Shown piece after piece: positions 15,823-24,970 of a stretch of DNA of 64,000 nt (the first letter of the stretch is position 1; every line of letters begins with the position of its first letter). Under the pieces are notes generated by a model that was not told the origin of the DNA, did not search any database, and worked only from the letters and a program-made list of their open reading frames with translations. The translations under genes and the position numbers were made by a program. This DNA comes from Paracoccus spongiarum (GTDB lineage: Bacteria; Pseudomonadota; Alphaproteobacteria; Rhodobacterales; Rhodobacteraceae): contig NZ_JAVAMQ010000012.1 of the NCBI RefSeq assembly GCF_030732095.1, positions 1 to 64,000 of the forward strand. The letters run 5' to 3'.

Positions 15823-16373
15823 GCCTGTCCCTGCCCTTCAAGCCGCCCGGCCAGGCGGATCAGGTCGCGATCGGCCTCGGGCGCGGTCGCGGGCCGCGAT
15901 GCCGCGGGCCAGCGCCGGGTCAGCGCCACCAGATGCAGCGCCGCCGCCGCCGCGCCGCCGCCCTTGTCCTGCCCGCCCGGATCGGCCCGCACCTCGGCCT
16001 GGGCGACATTCTCGACCGTCAGGATGCCGTTGCCGATGCATAACCCCTGCAGCCCCAGCAGGGTCAGCGCGCGCGAACTGTCGTTGCAGACGGTGTCGTA
16101 ATGGGTCGTCTCGCCCCGGATCACGCAGCCAAGCGCCACGAAGCCGTGATAGCCCGCCTGCCGCGAGGCGATGCCGATCGCCGCGGGAATTTCCAGCGCG
16201 CCGGGCACCTCGATCACGTCGAGGCTGGCGCCGGCCTGCGCCGCGATGGCGCGCGCGCCCGACAGCAGCCCCGCGGCGATGTCGCGGTAATAGGGCGCGA
16301 CCACCGCCAGCAGCCGCACCGGTGCGTCGAATTCGGGCAGCGCAAGCTGGTGATGCGGGGTGTTCGAGGCCAT
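15819..16373 (-). CDS. ribH: 6,7-dimethyl-8-ribityllumazine synthase
   Basis: 184 residues. RibH condenses 5-amino-6-ribitylamino-uracil with 3,4-dihydroxy-2-butanone 4-phosphate, the penultimate riboflavin step. VPGALEIPAAIG and GCVIRGETTHYD with the catalytic His are present, then NGILTVENVAQAEVRA and a Gly-rich GGQDKGGGAAAAAL. The C-terminus is about 30 residues longer than usual (ALTRRWPAAS to GRLEGQGQA). ATG 16373 lies 4 bp after the ribB stop, and the gene overlaps nusB by 4 bp, so the set is one operon. Confidence 0.95.
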   Translation of the reverse strand: MASNTPHHQLALPEFDAPVRLLAVVAPYYRDIAAGLLSGARAIAAQAGASLDVIEVPGALEIPAAIGIASRQAGYHGFVALGCVIRGETTHYDTVCNDSSRALTLLGLQGLCIGNGILTVENVAQAEVRADPGGQDKGGGAAAAALHLVALTRRWPAASRPATAPEADRDLIRLAGRLEGQGQA

Positions 16374-16377
16374 GTTC

Positions 16378-17496
16378 TCAGTCCTTCGGGATAGGCCGGG
16401 TGGAATGGATGGAAAGACCGTAGGCGTCAAGCCCCACCACCTTCACGGGCGCCGAATTCGTCAGCAGCACCAGTTCCGACAGCCCCAGCGCCGACAGGAT
16501 CTGCGCGCCCAGCCCATATTGCCGCAGCGTATGCGGGCCGACCGCACCCGGCTCGGCCAGCGCATGATCGAGGTCGCGCAGCAGCACCACCACGCCACGC
16601 CCCTCGCGGGCGATCTCGGCCATCGCGGCGGGCAGGCTGCCGGCATCCTCGCGGCCGATCCCCAGCACGTCGTGCAGCGGGTCCAGCGCGTGCATCCTGA
16701 CCAGCACCGGCCCGGGCGCCGTCAGGTCGCCCTTGGTCAGCACGATATGCTCGGCCCCCTGCGTCTCGTCGGCAAAGATGCGCATCATCCAGTCGCCGCC
16801 ATGGACCGACTGCACGGCCCGCTGGCCGCGTTCGGCGATCAGGTTGTCGTGCCGGCGGCGATAGCGGATCAGGTCGCTGATGGTGCCGATCTTCAGCCCG
16901 TGCTTCTGAGCAAAGCCCACCAGGTCGGGCAGCCGCGCCATGCTGCCATCCTCGTTCATGATCTCGCAGATGACCCCCGAGGCGTTCAGCCCGGCCAGCC
17001 GCGCGATGTCGACCGCGGCCTCGGTATGGCCCGCGCGCACCAGAACGCCGCCCTCCCGGGCGCGCAGCGGAAAGATGTGGCCGGGCGTGGCGATGTCGCC
17101 GGCGCCCTTGGACGGGTCGATGGCGACGCTGACCGTGCGCGCGCGGTCATGGGCGCTGATGCCGGTGGTCACGCCCTCGCGCGCCTCGATCGACATGGTG
17201 AAGGCGGTTTCGTGGCGCGACGAGTTCTTGGGGCTCATCAGCGTCAGCCCCAGCGCGTCGATGCGATCGCCGGGCAGCGACAGGCAGATCAGGCCGCGGC
17301 CATGCGTCGCCATGAAGTTGATCGCGTTCGGCGTGGCCATCTGTGCGGGAATGACAAGGTCGCCCTCGTTCTCGCGATCCTCGTGGTCGACAAGGATGAA
17401 CATGCGGCCGTTGCGGGCATCCTCGATGATGTCCTCGATCGGCGAGATCGCCTCGCCCAGATCGCGTTCTACCTGACCTGGCTGTTCGTAGTGCAT
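16378..17496 (-). CDS. ribB: 3,4-dihydroxy-2-butanone 4-phosphate synthase with degenerate GTP cyclohydrolase II-like domain
   Basis: 372 residues in two domains. Residues ~17-210 are a complete RibB: metal/substrate motif DHEDRENEGDL, ATHGRGLICL, and HTEAAVDIARLAG; it makes the four-carbon unit of riboflavin from ribulose 5-phosphate. Residues ~215-372 align with GTP cyclohydrolase II, but where active RibA has its Cys-rich zinc and catalytic loop this protein reads RMHALDPLHDVLGI, with no cysteine. The second domain is therefore probably not a cyclohydrolase, as in the RibBX-type proteins of other alphaproteobacteria. A separate ribA is expected elsewhere. It lies in the ribE-ribB-ribH-nusB operon. 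Confidence 0.92.
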   Translation of the reverse strand: MHYEQPGQVERDLGEAISPIEDIIEDARNGRMFILVDHEDRENEGDLVIPAQMATPNAINFMATHGRGLICLSLPGDRIDALGLTLMSPKNSSRHETAFTMSIEAREGVTTGISAHDRARTVSVAIDPSKGAGDIATPGHIFPLRAREGGVLVRAGHTEAAVDIARLAGLNASGVICEIMNEDGSMARLPDLVGFAQKHGLKIGTISDLIRYRRRHDNLIAERGQRAVQSVHGGDWMMRIFADETQGAEHIVLTKGDLTAPGPVLVRMHALDPLHDVLGIGREDAGSLPAAMAEIAREGRGVVVLLRDLDHALAEPGAVGPHTLRQYGLGAQILSALGLSELVLLTNSAPVKVVGLDAYGLSIHSTRPIPKD

Positions 17497-17582
17497 GTCG
17501 TCTTCCCTCGAAATGCCGCCCCGCCGGCATCCGGGCCGGCGCCTCGCGGTCCTTGCATCCTGCCGGCGCCGGGCCGCCGTCC

Positions 17583-18182
17583 CTACCCTGCCCCGGCCTC
17601 GGCCAGCCGCGCGACATAGCGCGCCAGCGTGTCGATCTCGAGGTTGACGGCATCGCCCGCCTGCGCGGCGCCCCAGGTGGTGACCTGCCGTGTATGCGGG
17701 ATCAGGTTGACGCCGAAGCTGTTGCCCGACACCTCGTTGACCGTCAGCGACGTGCCGTTCAGCGCCACCGAGCCCTTCGGCGCGATGAAGCGCGCCAGCG
17801 CCGCCGGTGCCTCGAAGGTCAGGCGCAGGCTGTCGCCCTCGTGCCGGGCGGCGGTGATCCGGGCCACCCCGTCGACATGGCCGCTGACGATATGGCCGCC
17901 AAGCTCGTCTCCCACGCGCAGCGCGCGTTCCAGGTTGATGCGCCTGCCGACCGCCCAGCCCGCCGCACCGATGCTGGTCCTGGCCAGCGTCTCGGCCGAG
18001 ATGTCGACGTCGAACCAGTCGCCGCCCTTGGCCACCACCGTCAGGCAGACCCCGTCGCAGGCGATCGAGGCGCCGATCTCGACCCCCGCCATGTCATAGC
18101 CGCAGCCGATCCGCGCCCGCATGTCGCCGCGCATCTCGACCGCGCGCACCGTGCCGATATCCGTGATGATCCCGGTAAACAT
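17583..18182 (-). CDS. ribE: Riboflavin synthase, alpha chain
   Basis: 199 residues in two lumazine-binding repeats: the first starts MFTGIITDIGTV with IGASIACDGVCLTVV, the second near residue 97 with GHIVSGHVDGVARI and VALNGTSLTVNEV. The enzyme dismutates two 6,7-dimethyl-8-ribityllumazine molecules to riboflavin. It heads the minus-strand ribE-ribB-ribH-nusB unit; I see no FMN riboswitch in front of it. The upstream neighbour kpsS is divergent, which breaks the contiguous nrdR-ribD-ribE order seen in related bacteria. Confidence 0.95.
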   Translation of the reverse strand: MFTGIITDIGTVRAVEMRGDMRARIGCGYDMAGVEIGASIACDGVCLTVVAKGGDWFDVDISAETLARTSIGAAGWAVGRRINLERALRVGDELGGHIVSGHVDGVARITAARHEGDSLRLTFEAPAALARFIAPKGSVALNGTSLTVNEVSGNSFGVNLIPHTRQVTTWGAAQAGDAVNLEIDTLARYVARLAEAGAG

Positions 18183-18365
18183 CGCCTGCCCCGTCTTTCC
18201 CGCCTTGACCTAGGCCATCACCCGGCGCCGCGCAAGCGCCCCGGCGGCCGCAGGGACGTGCCGGAACATGTCGATCATGGCGCAAAATTGTGGAAATCTT
18301 AACCCCGCCATGCGATGCAGGGCCGGATTTCAAGCCAGACATGGCGCGTTGCGAGCCGAAACCAG

Positions 18366-19700
18366 ATGCTTCACCAGAATTTTCCGCCCCGACCCGTCCC
18401 GCCCGCCCGGCCGGATGACGGCGCGCAGCGGGTCTTCCTGATGCTGCAGGGACCGCATGGCCCGTTCTTCGATCGCCTCGCCACGCTGCTGCGGGCGGCC
18501 GGCGCGATCGTCTGGCGCTGCGCCTTCAACGCGGGCGATGCCTTCTTCTGGTCCGATGCCGCATCGCTGCTGCATCACGACACCAGCCTGGCAGACTGGC
18601 CCGACCATCTGGACCGCATCCTGGCCGACCGCGGCGTGACCGACATCGTGCTGTATGGCGACGTGCGCGCGATCCACGCGGCCGCACGCGACGCAGCAGC
18701 GGCGCGCGGGCTGCGGCTGCATGTCTTCGAGGAGGGCTATCTGCGCCCCTATTGGGTCAGCTATGAACGCGGCGGCTCGAACGGGAACTCGGCGCTGATG
18801 CGGATTCCGCTTTCGCAGATGCGCGCCGCGCTGCGCGATTCGGTCAACGAGGTGCGCCGCCCGCCCGCGCAATGGGGCGACATGCGCCACCACAAGTTCT
18901 ATGGCGCCTTGTATCATTTCCTGGTGCTGACCGCGAACGGCCGCTATCGCGGCTATGCCGGGCATCGCGGTATCCCGGTGCTGCAGGAATTCCGGCTGAA
19001 CCTGCGCCGCCTGCTGCTGTCGCCGCTGCACAATGCCCGCACGGCGCTGCAATGGCGGCGCTGCAAGTTCGCGGGCTGGCCCTATTCGCTGGTGCCGATG
19101 CAACTGGAACACGACTCGAACTTCCTCGGCCATTCGCCCTTCACCCGCAACAGCCAGTTCATCGCGCAGGTGGTGGCCGAATTCGCGCATTCCGCGCCCC
19201 GCCACCACCACCTGCTGTTCAAGGCCCATCCGCTGGAGGACGGCCGGGCCGGCAATCGCCGCGCGATCATCGACGCGGCGCACAGCCACGGCATCGGCGA
19301 CCGGGTCCATTACCTGCGCGGCGGCAAGCTGGCGGAACTGCTGGCCCATGCGCGCTCGGTGGTGACGGTGAACTCGACCGCGGCCCAGCAGGCGCTGTGG
19401 CGCGGCATCCCCGTCAAGACCCTGGGCCACGCGATCTATGCCAAGCCCGGGATCGTGTCCGACCAGAGCCTGGCCGAGTTCCTGGCCAGCCCGACGCCAC
19501 CCGACCCGAACGCCTACCGGACGCTGCGCGACTATCTTCTGAAGACCAGCCAGATCCCGGGCGGCTTCTATGCGCGCCGGTCGCGCGCCCACACGCTGCG
19601 GCTGGTGGCCGACATGATGCTGTCGCCCGACGATCCCTACGAGGCCCTGGACAAGGGACATGTCGCACATCGGCACCAGATCGCCGACGACAATGGGTGA
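18366..19700 (+). CDS. kpsS: Capsular polysaccharide export protein KpsS-like
   Basis: 444 residues of the KpsS/LipB family. After a Pro-rich leader come VFLMLQGPHGPFFDRLATLL and LHVFEEGYLRPYWVSYERGG (conserved EEGYLRP, WVT/S-E), then HPLEDGR and VVTVNSTAAQQALWRGIPVKTLGHAIY. KpsS adds the first beta-Kdo residue to the lysophosphatidylglycerol anchor of group 2-type capsules at the cytoplasmic membrane, and KpsC extends it. ATG 18366 fits the family start, but no strong ribosome site is visible and ATG 18315 is possible. First gene of a three-gene plus-strand capsule block. Confidence 0.88.
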   Translation: MLHQNFPPRPVPPARPDDGAQRVFLMLQGPHGPFFDRLATLLRAAGAIVWRCAFNAGDAFFWSDAASLLHHDTSLADWPDHLDRILADRGVTDIVLYGDVRAIHAAARDAAAARGLRLHVFEEGYLRPYWVSYERGGSNGNSALMRIPLSQMRAALRDSVNEVRRPPAQWGDMRHHKFYGALYHFLVLTANGRYRGYAGHRGIPVLQEFRLNLRRLLLSPLHNARTALQWRRCKFAGWPYSLVPMQLEHDSNFLGHSPFTRNSQFIAQVVAEFAHSAPRHHHLLFKAHPLEDGRAGNRRAIIDAAHSHGIGDRVHYLRGGKLAELLAHARSVVTVNSTAAQQALWRGIPVKTLGHAIYAKPGIVSDQSLAEFLASPTPPDPNAYRTLRDYLLKTSQIPGGFYARRSRAHTLRLVADMMLSPDDPYEALDKGHVAHRHQIADDNG

Positions 19701-19803
19701 AACCCAAGGAATTGGTGGTATCGGGCGGGCGGGACCGATAGATTGGCGCAAAACCGGGCAGGCAGCCGGACAGAGGCAAGACAGGAGTTCAGAGGTGACA
19801 GTT

Positions 19804-20925
19804 ATGACGTCAAGGGCCGGCATCCTGCGGCTGGGCATGATGGTGGCACTTTCGCTGGTGGCGGCCTGCGGATTGCCGCGGTCGGGTCCGAACAAGAAGG
19901 AAATCTACGCCGGCGCGGTCGAACGCGGCGGCAATGCCCATGTGATCTATGTGAACGATCACGTCACCCGGACCACGAATTTCGTGCCCGCCTACGGCTT
20001 TTCCAGCAGCTTCCGCAACGCCGGCCAGGTGGGCGCGGACGAGATCCGGGCCGGCGACGTGCTGGGCCTGTCGATCTGGGAAAACGTCGATGACGGGCTG
20101 CTGACATCGCTTGGCACCAGCTCGACCTCGCTGCAGGAGATCCAGGTTGACAGCGCGGGCTATATCTTCGTGCCCTATGCCGGCCGCATCCGCGCGGCGG
20201 GCAACAGCCCCGACCAGCTGCGCGAGATCATCACGCAGCGTCTCAGCGCCCAGACCCCCGACCCGCAGGTGACCGTCTCGCGCGTCGCCGGCAACGGCGC
20301 CACCGTCTCGGTGATGGGCAAGGTGATGGCGCAGGGTGTCTATCCGATCGAACGGCCGACCCGCACCCTGTCGGCCATGCTGGCCGGTGCCGGCGGCGTC
20401 TCGATCGAACCCGAGATCGCGGTCGTCACCGTCAAGCGCGGCAATGAACAGGGCAAGGTCTGGCTGACCGATCTCTACAGCAGCCGCGCCAACGACATCG
20501 CGGTGCGGCCCGGCGACATCATCCTGGTCGAGGAGGATCAGCGCAGCTTCACCGCACTGGGCGCGATCGGCGGGCAGACGCGGGTGCCTCTGGGCAACGA
20601 CATGATCAACGCGGTGGAGGCGATCGCCATGGTCGGCGGCCTCGCCACCGCGCTGGCCGATCCCAAAGGCGTCTTCGTGCTGCGCGACGAACCTGAATCG
20701 GTCGCCAGCCGGGTTCTGGGCAAGCCGGTCTACGGCACCCAGCGCATGGCCTATGTGCTGGACCTGACCCGCCCGAACGGGCTGTTCCTGGCGCGCGACT
20801 TCCTGATCCGCGACAGCGACACGATCTATGTCACCGAAGCGCCCTATGTTCAGTGGAACAAGACCATCGCCGCCATCACCGGCAGCGTGGACTCGGCCGA
20901 CTCGGTGGCCAGCTTCGGCGAATAA
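19804..20925 (+). CDS. Polysaccharide export outer-membrane lipoprotein (Wza/KpsD type)
   Basis: 373 residues. Signal peptide with lipobox LVAAC (lipidated Cys about residue 22). The Poly_export domain begins at DEIRAGDVLGLSIWE and is followed by SLBB-like segments: GYIFVPYAGRIRAAG, VSVMGKVMAQGVYPI with GDIILVEEDQRSFTALGAIG, and SDTIYVTEAPYVQWNK. Such proteins form the outer-membrane channel for capsule export. GAGGTGACAGTT precedes ATG 19804; GTG 19795 is an alternative. It lies between kpsS and kpsC, supporting a role in capsule secretion. An ABC exporter (kpsMT/E) is not in the window. Confidence 0.9.
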   Translation: MTSRAGILRLGMMVALSLVAACGLPRSGPNKKEIYAGAVERGGNAHVIYVNDHVTRTTNFVPAYGFSSSFRNAGQVGADEIRAGDVLGLSIWENVDDGLLTSLGTSSTSLQEIQVDSAGYIFVPYAGRIRAAGNSPDQLREIITQRLSAQTPDPQVTVSRVAGNGATVSVMGKVMAQGVYPIERPTRTLSAMLAGAGGVSIEPEIAVVTVKRGNEQGKVWLTDLYSSRANDIAVRPGDIILVEEDQRSFTALGAIGGQTRVPLGNDMINAVEAIAMVGGLATALADPKGVFVLRDEPESVASRVLGKPVYGTQRMAYVLDLTRPNGLFLARDFLIRDSDTIYVTEAPYVQWNKTIAAITGSVDSADSVASFGE

Positions 20926-20932
20926 GACGCGG

Positions 20933-22948
20933 ATGGACGATCCGACAGCGATGGCCGCCGGGGACAATCCCCGGCGGCTTTGCGTTTTCAACGCGGGCTT
21001 CTGGCGAGGTCCGCGGCTGCGGCGCATCCTGGGTCTGGCGGGATGGACCCCCGTTCTCGGCTGGCCGCGCGCGGGCGATGCCGTGGGCGTCTGGGGTGCG
21101 AGCCCCACGGCCTGGCGCGGCCGGGCGGTCGCGGCGCGCTGCGGCGCCGATCTGGTCACCGTCGAGGATGCCTTCCTGCGATCCATCCTGCCGGGTCGGG
21201 CGCGCGGCAGGCTGGCGCGACGCGGCCCGATCGGCTTGCTGATCGACGATCAGGGCCTGCATTTCGATCCCGCGCGCCCCTCGCGGATCGAGACCCTGGC
21301 GGGCAGCTGCGGCGACGACCCGGCGCTGCTGCATCGCGCGGCACGCGGCATCGCGCGGCTGCGTCACCTTGATCTGTCGAAATACAACAGCCACCGTCCC
21401 GACCTTCCCGCGCCCGAGCCGGGCCATGTACTGGTCATCGACCAGACTCGCGGCGATGCCTCGCTGATGGGTGCCGGGCGCGAGGCCTTCCTGCGGATGC
21501 TTGCCGCGGCGCGGGCCGAGCATCCGGGCGCCCGAATCCTGCTGCGCAGCCATCCCGAAACCAGCGCGGGACTGCGCCCCGGCCATCTGACCGTTGCCGA
21601 CCTGCACCCCGGCGATCTGCTGTGCGACGCGGCGATATCGCCCTGGCGGCTGGTCGAGGGCGCGCGGGCCGTCTATGCGGTCAGCTCGCAGCTGGGTTAC
21701 GAGGCGATCCTGGCCGGCCAGCGCCCGCGCCTGTTCGGACGCCCCTTCTATGCCGGCTGGGATCTCAGCGACGACGAAACGCCGCCGCCGCCCGACCGGC
21801 GCGGTCGCACCACCCGCGAGGCGCTGTTCGCGGCAAGCCACCTGCTGGCGCCTGTCTGGTACGACCCCTGCCTTGACCGGCTGACCGATTTCGAGGGGGC
21901 GACCGACCAGATCGAGGCCGAGGCGCGCAGTTTCCGGCAGGATCGCGACGGCCATCTGGCCTATGGGATGCGGCTGTGGAAACGGCGCTTCATCGGGCGG
22001 GAATTCGGCGATGCGCGGCCCGTCCGCTTCACCGCGCGGCCCTCGCCACAGGTCACGCTGGCCTGGGCGGGGCGGTGCGGCGACGTGCCCCATGCGGCCC
22101 GGGTCGAGGACGGCTTCCTGCGTTCGCGGGGCCTTGGCGCCGCGCTGGTGCCGCCGCTGTCGCTGGTGGCGGACGATCTGGGCATCTATTACGATCCCGC
22201 GCGTGAAAGCCGCCTCGAACGGCTGATCGCGGCGGGCCCCCCGCCCGGGGGCGCCGCGCGCGCCGCCCGCCTGATCGCCGTCATCCGGCAGGCGCGGCTG
22301 ACGAAATACAACCCCGCACCCGGCACGACGCTTTCCCCGCCGCCCGATCGACGGCCCTGTATCCTGGTGCCGGGGCAAGTCGAGGACGACGCCTCGATCC
22401 GCCTCGGCGCGGTCGCGGAACGGGGCAATCTCGCGCTGCTGCAGCGAACGCGGCGCGAGAATCCGGGCGCCTTCCTGATCTACAAGCCGCATCCGGACGT
22501 CGTTGCCGGGCTGCGGCCGGGGGCGATCGAGGCCCCGGCGCTGGCGGGCCTTGCCGATCGCGTGGCGGCGGAGGACGACACCGTCGCCCTGCTGGGGATC
22601 GTGGACGAGGTCTGGACCATCACCTCGACCCTGGGGTTCGAGGCGCTGCTGCGCGGGGTTCCGGTCACCACCCTCGGCATGCCCTTCTATGCCGGCTGGG
22701 GGCTGACCCGCGATCTTTCGGCGCCACCCGCGCGGCGGCAGGCGCGGCCCGATCTGGCGGCGCTGGCCCATGCCTGCCTGATCGCCTATCCGCGCTATCG
22801 CGATCCGGTGACGGGGCTGCCCTGCCCGCCCGAGATCGCGGTGCATCGGCTGGCCGATCCTGCCCTGCCGCGGCGCGCGCCCGCCCTGCGGACGCTGTCA
22901 AAGCTGCAGGGCGCGCTGTCGGGTCACAGCTGGCTGTGGCGGTCCTGA
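20933..22948 (+). CDS. kpsC: Capsular polysaccharide beta-Kdo transferase KpsC-like
   Basis: 671 residues in two tandem KpsC-type halves. The first contains VEDAFLRSILPG, LLIDDQGLHFDP, LSKYNSHRP, and SSQLGYEAILAGQRPRLFGR followed by PFYAGWDLSDDE. The second repeats this pattern as VEDGFLRSRGLGA, LVADDLGIYYDP, LTKYN, and TSTLGFEALLRGVPVTTLGM with PFYAGWGLT. KpsC is a dual beta-Kdo glycosyltransferase that builds the poly-Kdo linker of group 2 capsules. It starts 7 bp after the exporter stop and its 3' end overlaps the convergent ribD by 25 bp. Confidence 0.92.
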   Translation: MDDPTAMAAGDNPRRLCVFNAGFWRGPRLRRILGLAGWTPVLGWPRAGDAVGVWGASPTAWRGRAVAARCGADLVTVEDAFLRSILPGRARGRLARRGPIGLLIDDQGLHFDPARPSRIETLAGSCGDDPALLHRAARGIARLRHLDLSKYNSHRPDLPAPEPGHVLVIDQTRGDASLMGAGREAFLRMLAAARAEHPGARILLRSHPETSAGLRPGHLTVADLHPGDLLCDAAISPWRLVEGARAVYAVSSQLGYEAILAGQRPRLFGRPFYAGWDLSDDETPPPPDRRGRTTREALFAASHLLAPVWYDPCLDRLTDFEGATDQIEAEARSFRQDRDGHLAYGMRLWKRRFIGREFGDARPVRFTARPSPQVTLAWAGRCGDVPHAARVEDGFLRSRGLGAALVPPLSLVADDLGIYYDPARESRLERLIAAGPPPGGAARAARLIAVIRQARLTKYNPAPGTTLSPPPDRRPCILVPGQVEDDASIRLGAVAERGNLALLQRTRRENPGAFLIYKPHPDVVAGLRPGAIEAPALAGLADRVAAEDDTVALLGIVDEVWTITSTLGFEALLRGVPVTTLGMPFYAGWGLTRDLSAPPARRQARPDLAALAHACLIAYPRYRDPVTGLPCPPEIAVHRLADPALPRRAPALRTLSKLQGALSGHSWLWRS

Positions 22949-23970
22949 GCGGGATCGTCGGTGACGCGACGCCAGCGATGCATCAGGTCGTCGCCAAGCC
23001 GGCGGCTCTCGACCAGCCGAAACCGCGGCGCAGAGGCAAGCCGCTCCAGCCCCAGCGGGCCGATCGCGGGCCGACCCTCGGCGCCAAGCGCAAGCCCGGC
23101 CGTATAGCCGACCAGCTGATCGACCGCGCCTGCGCCCAGCATGCCCGCCGCCAACTGGCCGCCGCCCTCGCAGAACAGCCGGGTGATCCCGCGCCGCGCC
23201 AGCTCGCGCATGATATCGGAAATGTCGCCCTCGACCTGCCACAAGGGTCCATGCGCGGCATCCTCGGCGGGCAGGTCCGGCAAGGGCCGGCGGCTGGCGA
23301 TGACGCGCACCGGCTGGAGCGGCGCGCCGAGGCCGCGCACGTTCAGCGACGGCCGGTCGGCCCGCGCCGTGCCGCCGCCGACCATGATCGCGTCATGCAT
23401 GAGGCGCAGCAGATGCACGTGCCGTCGCGCAGGGGGACCCGTGATCCACTGGCTTTCGCCGCGCGCCGTGGCAATGCGACCGTCAAAGCTGCTGGCCAGC
23501 TTAAGGGTGACGAAGGGCCGCCCCCGCGTCAGCCGCGACAGGAATCCGGCCTGCAGCTCGCACGCCGCGGCCTGAAGCACGCCCTCGCGGACCTCGCACC
23601 CAGCCGCCCGCAGCATGGCATGGCCGCGCCCGGCCACACGCGGGTCGGGGTCGGTCAGCGCGCTGACAACGCGGCGGACACCGGCGGCGATCAGCGCCTC
23701 GGCGCAGGGCGGGGTGCGGCCGTGATGGGCACAGGGTTCCAGCGTGACATAGGCGGTGGCGCCGCGCGCCCGCGGGCCGGCCTGCGCCAGCGCCATCGCC
23801 TCGGCATGGGGGCGGCCGCCGGGCTGGGTCCAGCCGCGGCCGACCACCTCACCCTGCGCGACCAGCACGCAACCGACCGCCGGATTGGGCCAGACATTGC
23901 CGAGGCCGCGCCGCGCCAGGCGCAGCGCATGGGCCATGTGCCGACCGTCGTCGTGATGCCCAGGGCTCAA
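22924..23970 (-). CDS. ribD: Bifunctional riboflavin deaminase/reductase RibD
   Basis: 348 residues. The N-terminal cytidine-deaminase-like domain has H-A-E ([11 protein letters not shown]) and [15 protein letters not shown] zinc ligands; the C-terminal reductase domain begins near [20 protein letters not shown]. It converts the GTP cyclohydrolase II product through deamination and NADPH reduction. The apparent start is TTG 23970, overlapping the nrdR stop (TTGA); ATG 23937 would leave too short a leader compared with E. coli RibD. It forms the nrdR-ribD unit and overlaps kpsC at its 3' end. Confidence 0.93.
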   Translation of the reverse strand: MSPGHHDDGRHMAHALRLARRGLGNVWPNPAVGCVLVAQGEVVGRGWTQPGGRPHAEAMALAQAGPRARGATAYVTLEPCAHHGRTPPCAEALIAAGVRRVVSALTDPDPRVAGRGHAMLRAAGCEVREGVLQAAACELQAGFLSRLTRGRPFVTLKLASSFDGRIATARGESQWITGPPARRHVHLLRLMHDAIMVGGGTARADRPSLNVRGLGAPLQPVRVIASRRPLPDLPAEDAAHGPLWQVEGDISDIMRELARRGITRLFCEGGGQLAAGMLGAGAVDQLVGYTAGLALGAEGRPAIGPLGLERLASAPRFRLVESRRLGDDLMHRWRRVTDDPAQDRHSQL

Positions 23971-24431
23971 TCGTTGGCCGCGCCGGGGCGCAGTTCCGAC
24001 ACGAACTTGTCGAAATCGTCTGCGTCCTGGAAGTTCTTGTAGACGCTGGCGAAACGCACATAGCCCACATTGTCGATGCGCGACAGCGCCTCCATCACGA
24101 TCTCGCCGATCAGCTTCGAGGGGATGTCGGTCTCGCCGGTGCTTTCCAGCCGACGCACGATGCCCGAGATCATCTGCTCGATCCGCTCGGGTTCGACCGG
24201 GCGCTTCTGCATCGCGATCCGGATCGAGCGGGCCATCTTGTCACGGTCGAAATCCTCGCGCTTGCCATTGGTCTTGACGACGACCAGATCGCGCAGCTGG
24301 ACCCGCTCATAGGTGGTGAAGCGGCCGCCGCAGGCCGGGCAGAAGCGTCGCCGCCGGATCGCGACGTGATCTTCGGCCGGGCGCGAATCCTTGACCTGCG
24401 TATCGACATTTCCGCAAAACGGGCAGCGCAT
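23967..24431 (-). CDS. nrdR: Transcriptional repressor NrdR
   Basis: 154 residues. Zinc ribbon [21 protein letters not shown] with [20 protein letters not shown] (four cysteines), followed by the ATP-cone domain ([20 protein letters not shown] onwards). NrdR senses ATP/dATP and represses ribonucleotide reductase genes through NrdR boxes. The adjacency to ribD is the common alphaproteobacterial arrangement. A perfect DnaA box lies in its upstream region. Start ATG 24431 fits the zinc-ribbon start exactly. Confidence 0.96.
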   Translation of the reverse strand: MRCPFCGNVDTQVKDSRPAEDHVAIRRRRFCPACGGRFTTYERVQLRDLVVVKTNGKREDFDRDKMARSIRIAMQKRPVEPERIEQMISGIVRRLESTGETDIPSKLIGEIVMEALSRIDNVGYVRFASVYKNFQDADDFDKFVSELRPGAAND

Positions 24432-24495
24432 CTGTTGTCCCCTCGGCCCCTTGGATCGCAGCAACTATAGGCAGCCCGGCAGCAGTTGGGTAGCG

Positions 24496-24504
24496 TTATC
24501 CACA
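24496..24504 (+). promoter_or_regulatory. Perfect DnaA box upstream of nrdR
   Basis: TTATCCACA, the exact consensus DnaA-ATP/ADP site, 65 bp before the nrdR start in a 122-bp intergenic gap. A single site; no AT-rich unwinding element or further boxes are seen, so it is not an origin. Confidence 0.45.
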
Positions 24505-24553
24505 GCCCACTAGATGAGCGATGACATCTCTGTGACCTGAAAGCCGCGATGGG

Positions 24554-24970
24554 TCAGCCTGCCCGGAAATGCGCGGCGACCTGCCGCAAATGGGGCGCGC
24601 GGCGATGTTCGACCAGGTAGACCCCCTGCCACCGGCCCAGCATCATCCGCCCCGACGCGACCGGGACCTGCAGGCTGACCGGCAGGATGGCGGCCTTGAG
24701 ATGGGCTGGCATGTCGTCCGGCCCCTCGTCGCGATGCGTGAGCCAGCGCATCGAGGGGTGGTCGGCGGGCGGCGCGATGCGGTCAAGCCAGCCCAGCAGG
24801 TCGCGGCGCATATCGGGATCGGCGTTTTCCTGGATCAGCAGCGAACATGAGGTGTGGCGCACCATCAGCGTCAGCACGCCATCGCCCGCGTCGTGCAGCC
24901 AGTCGGCCAGCTCGCCGGTCATCTCGTGCAGGGCCGGGCCGGCGGTGGCGATCTGGAACTGGCGGATCAC
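24554..24970 (-). CDS. yjbQ: YjbQ/UPF0047 family protein
   Basis: 138 residues of the UPF0047 trimeric fold: GDGVLTLMVRHTSCSLLIQE and ENADPDMRRDLLGWL, then HLKAAILPVSLQVPV with GRMMLGRWQGVYLVEHR. The conserved histidines (H39, and those in the WLTHRDEG and DHPSMRW stretches) are thought to bind metal, and some members have weak thiamine phosphate synthase activity; the true role is unknown. Its start overlaps the rmuC stop by ATGA, so it is translationally coupled to rmuC. Confidence 0.88.
   Translation of the reverse strand: MIRQFQIATAGPALHEMTGELADWLHDAGDGVLTLMVRHTSCSLLIQENADPDMRRDLLGWLDRIAPPADHPSMRWLTHRDEGPDDMPAHLKAAILPVSLQVPVASGRMMLGRWQGVYLVEHRRAPHLRQVAAHFRAG

Noticed and set aside
17497..18365. 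FMN riboswitch before riboflavin genes
   Set aside because: No conserved RFN-element sequence was seen upstream of ribE or ribB.
20876..22846. 656-residue minus-strand open frame
   Set aside because: Antisense of kpsC; no recognisable domain.
24496..24504. Replication origin at the DnaA box
   Set aside because: Single box, no AT-rich unwinding region and no origin-linked genes.
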